64,000 bases of DNA from assembly GCA_946894095.1 (NCBI GenBank), contig OX335657.1, positions 12,896,001 through 12,960,000 of the forward strand, read 5' to 3'. The translations under genes were made by a program, and so were the position numbers. The stretch's first letter is position 1. Each line of letters starts with the position of its first letter. Shown here one piece after another: positions 52,767-63,199 of the stretch. The notes beneath the pieces were generated by a model. The model was given only the letters and a program-made list of their open reading frames with translations. It did not search any database and was not told the DNA's origin. The DNA comes from Incurvaria masculella (taxonomy: Eukaryota > Arthropoda > Insecta > Lepidoptera > Incurvariidae).

Positions 52767-52978
52767 ATCTATATGCCTGTCGCAGAAAAACCAACGACAA
52801 GACGGTATGGGTTTCGGATCTTGTGTATTTTGGACTTTATGATGCGTCCCCCTTCCGCGCATGGTTGCGTGATTGTGATGTCGATTTTTCCATCCACGAA
52901 GGTTTTCATCAATAATGATGTTCAAATCAAATCTTCTATGTTATGAAAATTATTGCCTAACATGGATGGCAATATTCT

Positions 52979-53170
52979 AATCCCGGGTTGGTACCATCGC
53001 ATTAAATGAACGGTGGTCGAAACGGCAATGAAAATTGTCCGTGTTTTCCATCCAGTTCAATGTAGCCGAGCAAAATAAGGAAGGCCCTAGCATGGCACCG
53101 AGTCCGCATATTAGGCTAATATCTCACATTCAATTTGATATTGGCCATCCATGTCTAGTTACATAAAAAA
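52979..53170 (+). mobile_element. SINE 3' half
   Basis: ATCCCGGGTTGGTACCATCG, GGTCGAAACGGCAATGAAAA, GTTTTCCATCCAGTTCAATG, AGCAAAATAAGGAAGGCCCT, AGGCTAATATCTCAC and CATCCATGTCTAGTTACATA. The AGCAAAATAAGG wording matches the 5S-headed copies rather than the tRNA-headed ones. Confidence 0.8.
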
Positions 53171-53489
53171 AGTTGGGAACCATGCTGTTGCTTTGCATCA
53201 AACTTGCTGCGTTATTGAAAGGGTGGAAATCTCCTTAAGTCCTTTGCTCCTTGTTTTGGAAAGGGATTTTTACAGAAAATATTTTTGGAAAGCCTTAGAG
53301 CTGCTCTTTCCTTTGATATTCGTTTCCTATAACTCTGCTTGAAATTGGACGTTGTAGTTTCAACATAAATGAGGCGATATATTTTATTATGGAGCCTAGG
53401 TCCAGCTTGTATTCTATATTATTTGAACGAATGTAACTTTAACGGTTCTGAGAGATTACTTGATTTTTTACCTTACCACGTTACGTGGA

Positions 53490-53595
53490 CTGGTAGAGAA
53501 TGCCTCCGGCATTAAGTTGCACCTTTTGCCCATTTTGTTTTGTAATAAACCAGTGTGAGTGCAATAAACCTATATAAATAAGTAAATAAGTTATA
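53490..53595 (+). mobile_element. LINE 3'-end relic
   Basis: CTGGTAGAGAATGCCTCCGG with CATTAAGTTG and CACCTTTTGCCC, then GTGCAATAAACCTATATAAA with (TAAA)-like tail. This hairpin-containing 3' end (AATGCC/GGCATT) is a familiar lepidopteran LINE tail; the body is absent. Confidence 0.5.
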
Positions 53596-53599
53596 CTCA

Positions 53600-55400
53600 C
53601 TCGCTATGTTTAAGTAAGTTGTGACTTAATGTTTTTAATTTATACAAAGATTATGATGTGAAGATAATACAGTTGTCACAGCACTTTGAACATGTATAGG
53701 AAATTAAATTTTCACAAAAAACTGCAGAAGAAAAGCTTCTCATTTTGATGCTTAGAAAATATGATATTAATTGATGCCTGCATTGTCAATACAACCATAT
53801 TATTAAAAAAACTTTAAATTTATCCATAAAATATTTGTCATACCCGTACACTCTTATAACTTTTGAATCGAAGACGTGAAGAAGCCTTGATTTTTTAAAT
53901 TATACTGAATGAACAGTAGAATTTAATTATACTGAATGAACAGTAGAATTTAAGGCTGATAGTACAATTATCAAGTCATGATGGGCACAGGAAGGGCATT
54001 TTGAAGTTAGATAGTCGACCACAAGGATGAAAACAATAAACGATTACGTCACCCCCGGCGTTCTGACGTAATACTCTCGTAATAATAAAGAATACTCTCA
54101 CAAGGAGCTATTAGATTGTTCAACCAGTTGCGTACGTTTAAAAGTTTTAAGGCCCACATGCAAACGTAAATCACACTTTCGTTTCAGCAGGTGATAAGAA
54201 AGAAGCTCGCAATTCTATAGTGACGTAATGTTTATGGCACTCACCGCCCCATATCCGGTTTCCATTTCAATGCTCTTATGGCGCGAGAGCACTTACCAGA
54301 GCACCCGGATGTCGACGTGGCATCCGGGCATTAAGCTTGTTTTCGATTAGGTTTATGGGTTTTCTCTGCGGTGTGCTTTAGATAAATGGAAAACTAATCG
54401 ATTTGAAAAGGGGATGGATGAAAATGTTTTGAGAATTTAAGTATGTTAGTTAAATCTTTCTTGTTTTGTTAATTGTACACAATGACCTGTCGAAATCGAG
54501 ATGAAATACATCAAATATCGAACTATTAATATATGTTTAATGCTTGTTCACTAGGTAAATATGGGATTTTGTGCCACAAAAAAGAAAGTTGTCTAAATCA
54601 TTTGTAGTTTCCAAGACTTAGTAAATATGTGTGTACAAACATATTTTTTTTACAGATTGTAAGTCTTGTAACACATTAAAACCGTTTTACGGTCACACAC
54701 TATATAAGGGTGCATATGTAATCCTTTACATTATTATAGGAAGTCAATTCGTAAGTACAGCTAAACGACAAATTTTCATGAAGACAATATATACAATTTT
54801 ATAAAAAGAATAAACTCTCAAAAACGTCATAAAATAGTTTGAAATAAAAAAGGATTGAAATTTTTGAAAATTCAAATCTGAACTTTCCTGTTCTCAAATG
54901 ATCGAATTTACCGAAATTTTAAATAAGTTTTGTGCAGAAAATTAAAACATTACCATAACGATTTAATATTCGATTACATACGAATCATACCTAGGCGAAT
55001 TTGTGTTTCAATGTAAACATTATTGTCTTAAAACAGTCTCAAGATGATAACAAAATAATTTAAAAGTAAACTATTCTTTGAACGCCCCGTGATGACTCTA
55101 GTTAAGGGAATCGACTGAAAATGTCGGCTCATTATTAATGTTTGAAACTATTCGCTAACATGATGGGAGAACTTGAATTAGTTCTTCGCATCTTCATTAG
55201 AGGGTCGATTATTTTGAAATAATTTGGCCGTGACCCTGCGTATACATCGATCGACAGCGAATTTAATTTTCAGGATAAGCCCGAACATAATCTAACATTT
55301 GTTAATGAAATTAACTTACGTATGTACTTGAGATCTTTCCATCTTTGCCGCACAAAGAGAGATATGTTATTCCTTTAACACAGACATAGACAAAGGATAG
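53600..55400. other. No gene recognised
   Basis: AT-rich. A perfect 27-bp tandem duplication (AATTATACTGAATGAACAGT plus AGAATTT) lies at about 53900-53953. Nothing else supported. Confidence 0.4.
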
Positions 55401-55404
55401 TAGG

Positions 55405-55728
55405 GATATACTGCTAACGTCATACGACAATATTCACTGAAAATTGCTTATTTTCGCTGGTACTATGATATGACCAACCAGCGCCCTCTCCCAAATCTTC
55501 CAGAACTATTTACACCGTCATTAAACTAAAATTAATTCCAAATTTTGCATAGGAAATGAAATCCTTACATATGAATTAAGTAATGTCATTGCAAATAAAA
55601 AAATATCATTTATATTCATTGGTTTTGTATTTGATATGCAATGTATTCTCGAATGTGACTTGAAGCGCCATCTGTTGACTTTTATTATCCATCCACTTGA
55701 ATGACGTTAGCAATCTTTCCTAATCCTA
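55405..55728 (+). repeat. TIR element with GCTAACGTCA ends (copy 3 of 3)
   Basis: ATACTGCTAACGTCATACGA at the left and GAATGACGTTAGCAATC at the right are the best preserved termini of the family. Internal landmarks as in copies 1 and 2, including AGCGCCATCTGTTGACTTTT. Confidence 0.75.
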
Positions 55729-55952
55729 ATGGTAACCTGCCCACTTTTCGTGTCGCCTCTGTATCCACAATTCGGAGGACACATCGAAAGATTAGTTCAG
55801 TCACATGACCAGAGAGTTATTAGAGATGTTCAAAGCGGCAACAAAACATTCCATTTCTTCGAATGTCTATTCTCATACAGAGCAGTACTTTGTTTCTTTT
55901 ATCCATGTCGACTGATATAAAACATTTACTATACGCTCTACATGGTTCAATT

Positions 55953-56502
55953 TTAAGGTGGCCCATCCCGCTCATCTCCCCATACAAAAGGGGAAAGAAG
56001 ATCACGCCCATATTTCTTGTCAGAGATCCAAAATTTTGCTCAAAATAGCTTTATTTGATCGAACTAGATGTCTGATGACCATTGGCATTGTAAAATTGTG
56101 TTTGATTTCTAAGTTATAAGGTCCGAAAGTTCGCTTTTTTCGCGCGTTTTATGCAATAACTTTGGAGGTGGATTACGCAATGATAAAGTAAGATCATCTT
56201 AAAAAGATTAGTCATCAGATATAGCCTATTTAATCAAGATTTATAATCTATTTGGTTCTTGTTCGATTTTTTACTACAGCGGTCGTGGTTTACTTTTAGC
56301 TATAAGTCGTTTTGAAATTAAAATTTTCGTAAATCTTACCAAATCATACACTATGCACATTGTCTTTTTTGTGGACATGTTGCATCTTCCTCATCTCGGA
56401 GCCTGTCTTATTCTTTGAAACAGAGAAGGTCCCAGAGCGCAACAGCACGGTTTTGTACCGTGCCCGCGAATGAGTTAGGGCCGCCGGGTTGGGCCACCTT
56501 AA
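55953..56502 (+). mobile_element. 542-bp TTAA MITE (copy 3, full length)
   Basis: TTAA at 55953-55956 and 56499-56502 flank exactly 542 bp. The left terminus is GGTGGCCCATCCCG and the right, read inward, GGTGGCCCAACCCG. The interior matches 11842-12383 in reverse orientation with few differences. Confidence 0.92.
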
Positions 56503-56545
56503 TAGTAAATCCCACATCACGAAAATGCAGCTAAATGGCATCATT

Positions 56546-56618
56546 GACAGCTTGGCGAAATTGGTAGACGCAATACCCGCGAATGGTATGTTTTGATGGT
56601 TCGGGTCCATCCTTGCAT
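56546..56618 (+). ncRNA. tRNA-like cloverleaf, acceptor stem not paired
   Basis: TGGCGAAATTGGTAGACGC gives a D arm (GCG/CGC) and resembles bacterial or plastid tRNA-Leu. ATACC-CGCGAAT-GGTAT forms a perfect five-base anticodon stem with a seven-base loop (anticodon position CGA, but G instead of U at position 33). GATGG-TTCGGGT-CCATC forms a perfect T arm. The seven acceptor bases on the two sides do not pair and there is no long variable arm. So this is probably a degenerate tRNA-like sequence, not a working gene. Confidence 0.4.
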
Positions 56619-56619
56619 T

Positions 56620-56860
56620 ATATTCGTAAAGAAGTTCTTTTTACTTTGCTCTTTCTTCAATTAATGTATCGCGTCGACTATACTGTCGACGTCGTATTCA
56701 CGGTCGACTATACATACATACATATCACATTCATTGACAGCTATTTCCAAAATACAAAGTTGCCAAAATTAGTAACTTCATTTAACAAAGTAAACTAGTT
56801 TGTTTAATCTCAAACGACAAAGGATTTCGAAGACAATTTACCTGCGGAGTGTTTTCGATT
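56620..56860. other. No gene recognised
   Basis: Contains a palindromic GTCGAC cluster (CGTCGACTATACTGTCGACG near 56672) and otherwise anonymous DNA. Confidence 0.35.
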
Positions 56861-56865
56861 ATTTT

Positions 56866-57480
56866 CACGTTTCAATTAAGCGACAATTAAATATCAATTA
56901 GCGTTGCAGAGTTTCTGTGTGGCGGCGGAGGGCGAACTTAATGTAAATCGTTTAACTTGGCGACGTACTTGGATAGTGCTGAATGAGGACAGAAAGGCGG
57001 AGTAATCAGTGAAACATTCATTGCAAGTTTTCTACACGAAAGGGTAAACTCAAAACGGGAACAACACCTGACCATTAAGGGTGGTATTGAACGCAAATTG
57101 AAGACTTTTCCCACGTTTTAATAAAGCGACAGTAAAATATCGATTAGCGTTGCAGAATTTCTGGGTTGCGGTGGAGGGCGAAAATCGTTTAACTTGGCTA
57201 CGTACTTGTATAGTGCTGAATGAGAATAGAAAAGCGGAGTACTCAGTAGAACATTCATTGCAAGTTTTCTACACTAAAAGTTAAACTCAAGACGGGCACA
57301 GCACCTGATCATTATGTGGTGGTTACGAAAGCGAATTGAAGACTTTTCCACGTTTTAACTAAGCGACAGTTAATGATCAATTAGTGTTGTAGAATTTCTG
57401 TGTGATTTCAGCGGAAAAATCCGTCTAACATTCGTCGCTAGTTTTAGAAATAAAAATGTAAACCCAAAACAAGCCACATA
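56866..57480 (+). repeat. 240-bp tandem repeat, about 2.5 units
   Basis: Units start at 56866, 57112 and 57349, each with CACGTTT(T/C)AA, AAGCGACA, GTTGCAGAATTTCTG, TCGTTTAACTTGGC, TAGTGCTGAATGAG, ATTCATTGCAAGTTTTCTAC and GAATTGAAGACTTTTCC. The third unit is cut short. Units differ by substitutions and short indels. Confidence 0.9.
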
Positions 57481-57494
57481 CAGATTTGGATGGT

Positions 57495-57532
57495 CAATGC
57501 CTTTTATAATTCATCAATTATAAAAGGCATTG
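57495..57532. repeat. Perfect 17-bp hairpin
   Basis: CAATGCCTTTTATAATT, loop CATC, then its exact complement. It lies in the tail region of a decayed SINE. No T-run follows, so terminator-like function is not indicated. Confidence 0.9.
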
Positions 57533-57616
57533 GTAAATCTTAGATTGCCCCTTACCATCGACCATCTTACATTCACAGCAATAGTATTAACCCGGGCAAG
57601 ATAAACCCGACCATCT

Positions 57617-57750
57617 ACAGTCGTATTCAGAATGAACCTGTCAAAATATAGTCCGGGCTTAGCACCGTACTAACCATACAAAGACCGGTTTAGTCCGACC
57701 TTAACACGCGTACTAAAGTTAGTCCGCCCAATCTGAATACTGCTGCTAAT
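57617..57750. repeat. Small palindromic insert in a SINE
   Basis: CAGTCGTATTCAGAATG at the left and, read inward from the right, CAGCAGTATTCAGATTG. The interior also has inverted TTAGTCC/GGACTAA and GTCCGG motifs. It interrupts the SINE between its body and head. Confidence 0.6.
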
Positions 57751-57950
57751 ATGTACGGAAGAGGACTAACTGTTTTACGCGGAACCCGAACCACGGTAAG
57801 CCTCAAAATTAAAAAACGGTCACCCGTCCAGTACCCTACTGCGTCCAGGGATGATTGATTAACCTCACATGAAGAATAAGGTGCAGATATCTCACTTATT
57901 TCTTCACACATCTTTGCTTTTGCACCTAACACTTATGTTTATGAGCGGCT

Positions 57951-58343
57951 CGTAGCCCAGTGGCGCGGGTACTGGCCTAGCGTACCAGAGGCCTGGGTTC
58001 AATTCCCTCATGCACCACTGTCTTTCTCTTTCCGAGTTCGATAAGTGCATTTCGTCACGAATGCGAGCTGCTCCAGGGTTCGGAATCCATGTAAAATTGT
58101 AGGGCCCCTTCCCCTACTAGGTGGTAGGGTTTAAGCCCCCCTGGGTTGGTACCATCGCATTGGACGAAAAGATGGTCGAAGCGGCAATGAAAATTTGTCC
58201 GTGTTTTCCTTCCAGTTCAATGTAGCCGTGCTCATAAAGGGAAGGTCCTGGCATGGCACCTAATTCCTTCGGGAATGTGGTGTATTGGGCATTTATCATA
58301 ACGTTGTATGGTATTAGCCATCCATGTCAGGTCGCATAAAAAT
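57951..58343 (+). mobile_element. tRNA-headed SINE, full length
   Basis: GCGGCTCGTAGCCCAGTGGC with GCGGG, GGCCTGGGTTCAATTCC (B box), TTTCTCTTTCCGAGTTCGAT, GTTGGTACCATCGCATTGGA, GAAGCGGCAATGAAAATTTG, GAAGGTCCTGGCATGGCACC and CATCCATGTCAGGTCGCATA with AAAATAAA. Little diverged from 18598-19012. Confidence 0.92.
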
Positions 58344-58344
58344 A

Positions 58345-58850
58345 AAGGTAATATTGTTCTCTAATGCCTGGATTGTCCTCGTACTGAATAATATAACTGG
58401 CCCCAACAATGTTGCTTCGTAAGATCATTTCAGAATTGAACAGAATAGAAGTGGAGAGGCCCCTCTGTCAATCTCGTGGATCGTCTCTTCATGAAATATT
58501 TCAACGGAGTTATAGCAATTTAGCGACGGAATATTGTTTTAGACGAACCTTTAAACATCATTAAAAATTTGAAACAATGTCATTTACATCTCTCGTTACG
58601 TATCTCGAATAATTTAAATTAAGGCTTTGAATTTTTGCAGCTTTTCATCCGAAAAAAAAAATATAATTCATGACGCTTTTTTCCCGCGTATCGCATCTAC
58701 AAAACGCGGGATCTCTTCAGTCTCAGGTCCATTTAACGCGGGTCTAAGCGTTCTCCTGTTTTCCTTCGTTGAGCTCGAAGCCCTAATTCTTGATTCAACA
58801 CCCTTTTCACTGTGGTTCTGCTTAACCCCATCTAAAGGACTAATATTCCG
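58345..58850. other. No gene recognised
   Basis: Open frames on both strands around 58627-58900 have no motif. Confidence 0.3.
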
Positions 58851-58854
58851 GGAG

Positions 58855-59934
58855 GTCACGACATTTTTGGTCACGATAAGGTAAATGGCTGAATCTGGGT
58901 TCACATCTTAGAGACCAACCCTCTGATGCTACATATGTCGGTCTGCCTGCGCCAAGTGGTAGCGTTATCTAGATTGGCTATATAAAATAGATGCTGGTAT
59001 GTACCTGCTGATGAATATACTGATTGTCTAGAAATGTTTTTTAAGGTAGAATGAAAATTTATTTGATAAAATGTTAAGAAACTAAAAATTAAAATCATAA
59101 TCACAAATTAAAATATTCTTCCAAGGGGACCGATGACATTGTCCCCATAACGGAGGCAGCGTTTCCCCGCTGTATCGCCTGGCTTATGCGCTGCTTAAAG
59201 AACGCTCCTGCTCGAAGGTCGCCCGAAGCTTCTATCAATAGTTTTTCGATGTCGGTAGAAAGCGCGACTGCGTCCTCGCTCCAAGGGCCAAGTGTCTCAA
59301 CCGCAAAGACCGAAAGTTCATAGTTCGCCGAGCAATTACTATACTTGCGATGTTTATGACTTTCGGCCTTTGCGGCCGCAAAACCTGCCTCTCTACTCGA
59401 GCCCTGTATGTGGCTCGGAGCGAGGGTGTCCACGCAGGTCGCGTCCCAAATGAGGGCCTTGCCTTGCTTCCACGGTAGGAGACTCATTCCGTCGGGCCTC
59501 TTACCGTCGTCCCTAAAGATTCCCGGCGGTTCCAGGATACTGGGGATATTGACCGATGCCAAGGAGCGCTTCAAAATTTGATACCTATTAATTATACAAC
59601 AATAACCAGTCGGTTTTTAATTAAATGCTTAAATATACTTAGTCATATCTGTAACCTAAATCGCCTATAACTACGAAATGCAACCAAATATTTGTACAGT
59701 TTTGGTATTGATAAGCAAGTATGTATGTACTCGTACTTTCATGCTTAGTTATTTGCAGCCATTTACTTTATCATAAATATTTTTTGTCACCATAACTACT
59801 TTTTCAGGCGCCTTATCTACGTAATGCAACCACTTGGCGCAGGCAGACTGACACATTTAGCTTCCGAGATGCGGTCTTAATCCTGTGAACCCAGTTTCAG
59901 CCATTTACATTATCGTTACCATTTTTGTCGCGAC
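58855..59934. repeat. Inverted repeat pair (about 125-bp arms) bracketing a nuclease-like frame
   Basis: 58855-58978 and 59808-59934 are complementary. Shared runs are GTAAATGGCTGAA, CTGGGTTCACA and GTCTGCCTGCGCCAAGTGGT. The right side also has partial direct duplicates further inward (GCAGCCATTTACTTTATC at 59756, CGCCTATAACTACGAAATGC at 59662). The only sizeable frame in the interior is at 59101-59618 (-). Confidence 0.8.
59101..59618 (-). pseudogene. Restriction-like endonuclease-type C-terminal domain fragment
   Basis: A minus-strand frame open between stops, about 170 codons. It begins KPTGYCCIINRYQILKRSLA and has no upstream Met; the first ATG lies inside KRPDGMSLLPW. Conserved features are SILEPPGIFRDDGKRPDG, LIWDATCVDTLAPSHI, AAAKAESHKHRKYSN, FAVETLGPW and QRISQAIQRGNAASVMG. 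Widely distributed invertebrate proteins carry the same 'KRPDGM...WDxTxVDTLA...ETLGPWG...QRGNAASVLGT' string, usually at the C-terminus of retroelement-type polyproteins. PDG, WDAT and the ExxK-like AESHK would suit a PD-(D/E)xK-type nuclease fold. It is undisrupted, but 5' truncated. Whether it belongs to the surrounding inverted-repeat element is unknown. Confidence 0.65.
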
Positions 59935-59939
59935 CCCCT

Positions 59940-61400
59940 AGTCTAAAACAGTTTCTGCTTATGTATTGGGTGTCTTTGGATTTGTGCCTTCACAGCTTTT
60001 GTCACTGCTGGAGTCCTGACAGTGAAAGGGTGACCACTTATTTTTCAGTCTTCTACATTTGAATCTTCATTATATCGTTCGATGGAGCGATATTATTATT
60101 TTATATTTTTGTTTTATTCAAAATTTTCATTACTGTCTGATTTGGCGCGAAACCGCACTGATGCAAAACGCAAACCGCCAGTCGGTGTACATTAAGCGTT
60201 CCCACCATATTTAATTGAATTAAATTCGAAATAGTACACATTTTTATTTTCGTAACAAAATCTTAATTCAAATTCAATTTAAAAAAAATGTGGCGGGCAG
60301 CATTCTTAATTCAAAGGTCTTGATTATGTGACAGAACGTATTGCCTGAATGTGAGTAGTTTCCTCACCATGCCAAGGAATCTTTTTGTCTCATCACTTGA
60401 GTCCGTTCAATAATTGAAGGAAGAATCACCATCACACAATTTCAATGCTACCTTTTCTTGCACTTCTTAATCAGTGAAAATATTAAATAAAGTTATTTCC
60501 ACGTTTTAAAAGTAATGTTAATGTGCCGGAAGGTCATGGGGCCATGAGTTCTGTGGATTTTTCAACAAAAAATATATTAATCTAGAATCGACAAAGTAGC
60601 CATGCTTAGCATTTTTTAAAATTAATTCCTGTTAACTTTACGTCGTCGATTCTACATATAAATCTAAATTTATAAAAGCTATATTGAATGTTGAAGTATG
60701 TTATGTTATAGTAAGACATAGTTATTGAAATGATGTGATTAAAACACTTTTTTCTATTGTTTTTCGCAGTAATGATACTAAATCGATGCTAATATTTCGC
60801 AGATTATTTCCACTTTTTCTCCAAGAATTGCTCCATTTTTCCCAGTTATATCTGATCCCCTCCCGGGAGAATAAATCTTTCGAGGTGGTGAGTGTTGCCA
60901 GCAAGAAACAAATGCCGCAGCCGTCAGTGAATTACAATTCACGAACAAAAAAAAGACGTAAACATTAATATGATTTGAAATGAAACAGAAAATATTTGAA
61001 TTTGAAAAAATAAAAAAATATTTGGTTTACAATTTTAGCAACGTTAGTAATAGATGGTTACTTGTAGTCTTTGGATTGTACAGATGGTATCGAATAGGAT
61101 TTATTTGGTGTGGTAAAAATATATATTACCCCGAATCTATTTCTTGGCTAAGGTGTGAAACGCAGCCAGCGCAAAATCTCGCCAAGAATTATCTGGGAAT
61201 CGGGCCTCCAATCATTTACGCCAGCTTTTCGCAAGGTGATGATCGAATTTCAAAGAGATTATCTGAAGGGCACAGAAGGATGTAATACTAAAATGGAAAG
61301 ATAAATAATTTATTTATTTTGGTTCCTGTAGAAAAACAAACTTTAAAGTTTTTTTGACTTAATTCGTGTTTGTGAAATATTATAATGGTGGAATATTTTT
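59940..61400. other. No gene recognised
   Basis: Anonymous DNA; 60521-60568 (CCGGAAGGTCATGGGGCCAT) complements 28291-28337. Open frames near 60735-60968 and 60980-61285 have no motif. Confidence 0.35.
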
Positions 61401-61406
61401 TTAAGG

Positions 61407-61905
61407 AACTGGACAAGGATTTTTAATAACACTCCACCCCATGTGTGTCATGATATTAACCTTAAACATATGGGAAGTATAATAATAATATTATACCTTA
61501 TAGCTTCCATACACATGGTACATACCGGCGGACTTATTGTCTAATGTCAATATCTTCCAACCACCCGATAATGCGACAAAAATATACAGGTAGCAACAAG
61601 AAAAGTAACCTAAGAATAGTTGTAGGTGCTGACTCAGGAATAAGGTCCTGATCTGGGTATTTTTTTTTTACAAAAAATATACACTGATCCGGATGTAAAA
61701 TCCGAACAGTTTTCATTCCCGATTTAACAATCGATCATTTAAAGCTGCGCTTAATTACTCTACCACCTATTAAGTAAAGCAGGTAAACTGCAGTTTTAAA
61801 TGGGATCCTCAACCTCAACGATCATACGGTCAGCCATCGAGAACCCGCGCCCAGTGTTCCTTAACCTCACGGTCGAACACGGCGTTGCGCCACTGGGATA
61901 GGTCG
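61407..61905 (-). mobile_element. Decayed 5S-headed SINE, interrupted
   Basis: Left: AACTGGACAAGGATTTTTAA with GTCATGATATTAACC (tail). Right: TCATACGGTCAGCCATCGAG, CGCGCCCAGTGTTCCTTAAC and GCGTTGCGCCACTGGGATAG (5S-like head reversed). The middle is largely replaced. Confidence 0.5.
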
Positions 61906-61909
61906 CAAC

Positions 61910-62440
61910 AGGAAGAAATGTAATGGGATCCCAAGTATTCTTGATAATTGACGGAACCCACACAGCACGAAACCTGCCGAATTACGAACCTGCTTCGCAT
62001 TGGATGATGGCTTCTTCATCTGCGTTTTTTAACCTAAAATGATTTGAAATTAGATTTTAAGAATAACCAAAAGATTTTTGTTCTAACACTCATAAACCAT
62101 TAATTATTTACTAACGCTTGTAATTGCGAAAGCAATTTCAAATAAATTTGAAAGCGGTAATGTTGTAACCATTGAAACTTACTAAATGTCACCGTGGCTT
62201 AAAGACTATTTGAGCCCCAATTTGAAATTAATGTTCAGTAGGGTAGTTAGGGATTTTACTAAATCAATCTTGACATTAAAATTAAATTAAGAATTTTTAT
62301 AAAAAATCTAGTAGAATGTTATATTTTTAATGAATTCGCTTTCGTCTAGGTTCTTGCAAGAATACACACTAACTAAACACCAACCCTATTGCAAGGTTGC
62401 CTAGTATTTAATTGTTACATTTTAACAAAAATTAAAGAGC
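61910..62440. other. No gene recognised
   Basis: AT-rich anonymous DNA. Confidence 0.35.
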
Positions 62441-62550
62441 TCCTATACAAAAAACGTGATTTTTTTAAGTCTTACGTACGGAATCGTAATTGTACGGAAC
62501 CCTTCGTGTGCTAGTCTGAATCGCACTTATTGGTTTTTTTTTTTTCATAC
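62441..62550 (-). repeat. 'gggttccgt' dispersed repeat, terminal fragment
   Basis: CCTATACAAAAAACGTGATT, TACGGAACCCTTCGTGTGCT and CTGAATCGCACTTATTGG match the end of the family. Confidence 0.7.
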
Positions 62551-62554
62551 AATT

Positions 62555-62875
62555 TAAAACACCTACCGCTTCCTTTAAATTGAACCTATTTCCTACCGAA
62601 AATCCAAGATTTTTTTCGGATTAAAGTGAAATGGCTAAATTGGCTGATCCCTATTCAGAAATGAATTCCTCCGAGCCTTGTAAAATCCAGACAATTCAGG
62701 GCCCGGAGGATAAATGCAAATTTGAGTCGTTTTCCGTCGCTAGAGGGTTCCTATTCAAATAGCCACTTTGGGGGGACGTTGTCATTTAGAGCTCGAGTAA
62801 AGATCACGAAATCTGCTATCGTAACTGACTGAAAAGTATCCGTTAAGGTCGTCCCGTAAGCATCAGAAAATTTCG
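62555..62875. other. No gene recognised
   Basis: Anonymous DNA leading into the foldback element at 62879; no motif or repeat family seen. Confidence 0.3.
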
Positions 62876-62878
62876 CCT

Positions 62879-63192
62879 CCCATACAAACGTAGTTTACTA
62901 ATAATTTGAAAACCACTATTCCAACATACTTGATATTTGGTATCTAATATAAGGCTACAAATATCTGTGTCTGCATGCCTTTGTTTTTTCGGTAAATGTA
63001 TTCTGGGTCAAACCACAGAGAAAACAAAATTCGTATGAAGATTTTCTTTTTGCTTTAATTTCATTCGGTTTGGATTTTTCAAAAAAACAAAAGCATGCAG
63101 ACACAGATATTTGTTACCTGATATTATATATTAAATATCAATTCAATTGGAATAGCGGTTTCCAAATGATTAGTAAACAACGTTTGTATGGG
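62879..63192. mobile_element. Foldback element, arms about 111 bp
   Basis: 62879-62989 and 63081-63192 are complementary: CCCATACAAACGTAGTTTAC against CCCATACAAACGTTGTTTAC, and AATATCTGTGTCTGCATGC is perfectly shared. The centre is about 90 bp. It abuts the decayed TTAA MITE at 63200. Confidence 0.85.
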
Positions 63193-63199
63193 TAGCATA

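Larger units (their letters stand above)
57482..57870 (-). mobile_element. Decayed 5S-headed SINE with an inserted small element
   Basis: Landmarks from the left: GATTTGGATGG, TACCATCGACCATCTTAC, AACCCGGGCAAGATAAACCC, then, after the insert at 57617-57750, GGAACCCGAACCACGGTAAG and CGGTCACCCGTCCAGTACCC (5S-like promoter reversed). Much of the body is lost. Confidence 0.6.

Noticed and set aside
57951..58030. Considered as a genuine tRNA gene
   Set aside because: A and B boxes are present but no cloverleaf with paired acceptor stem, and the SINE body follows directly.
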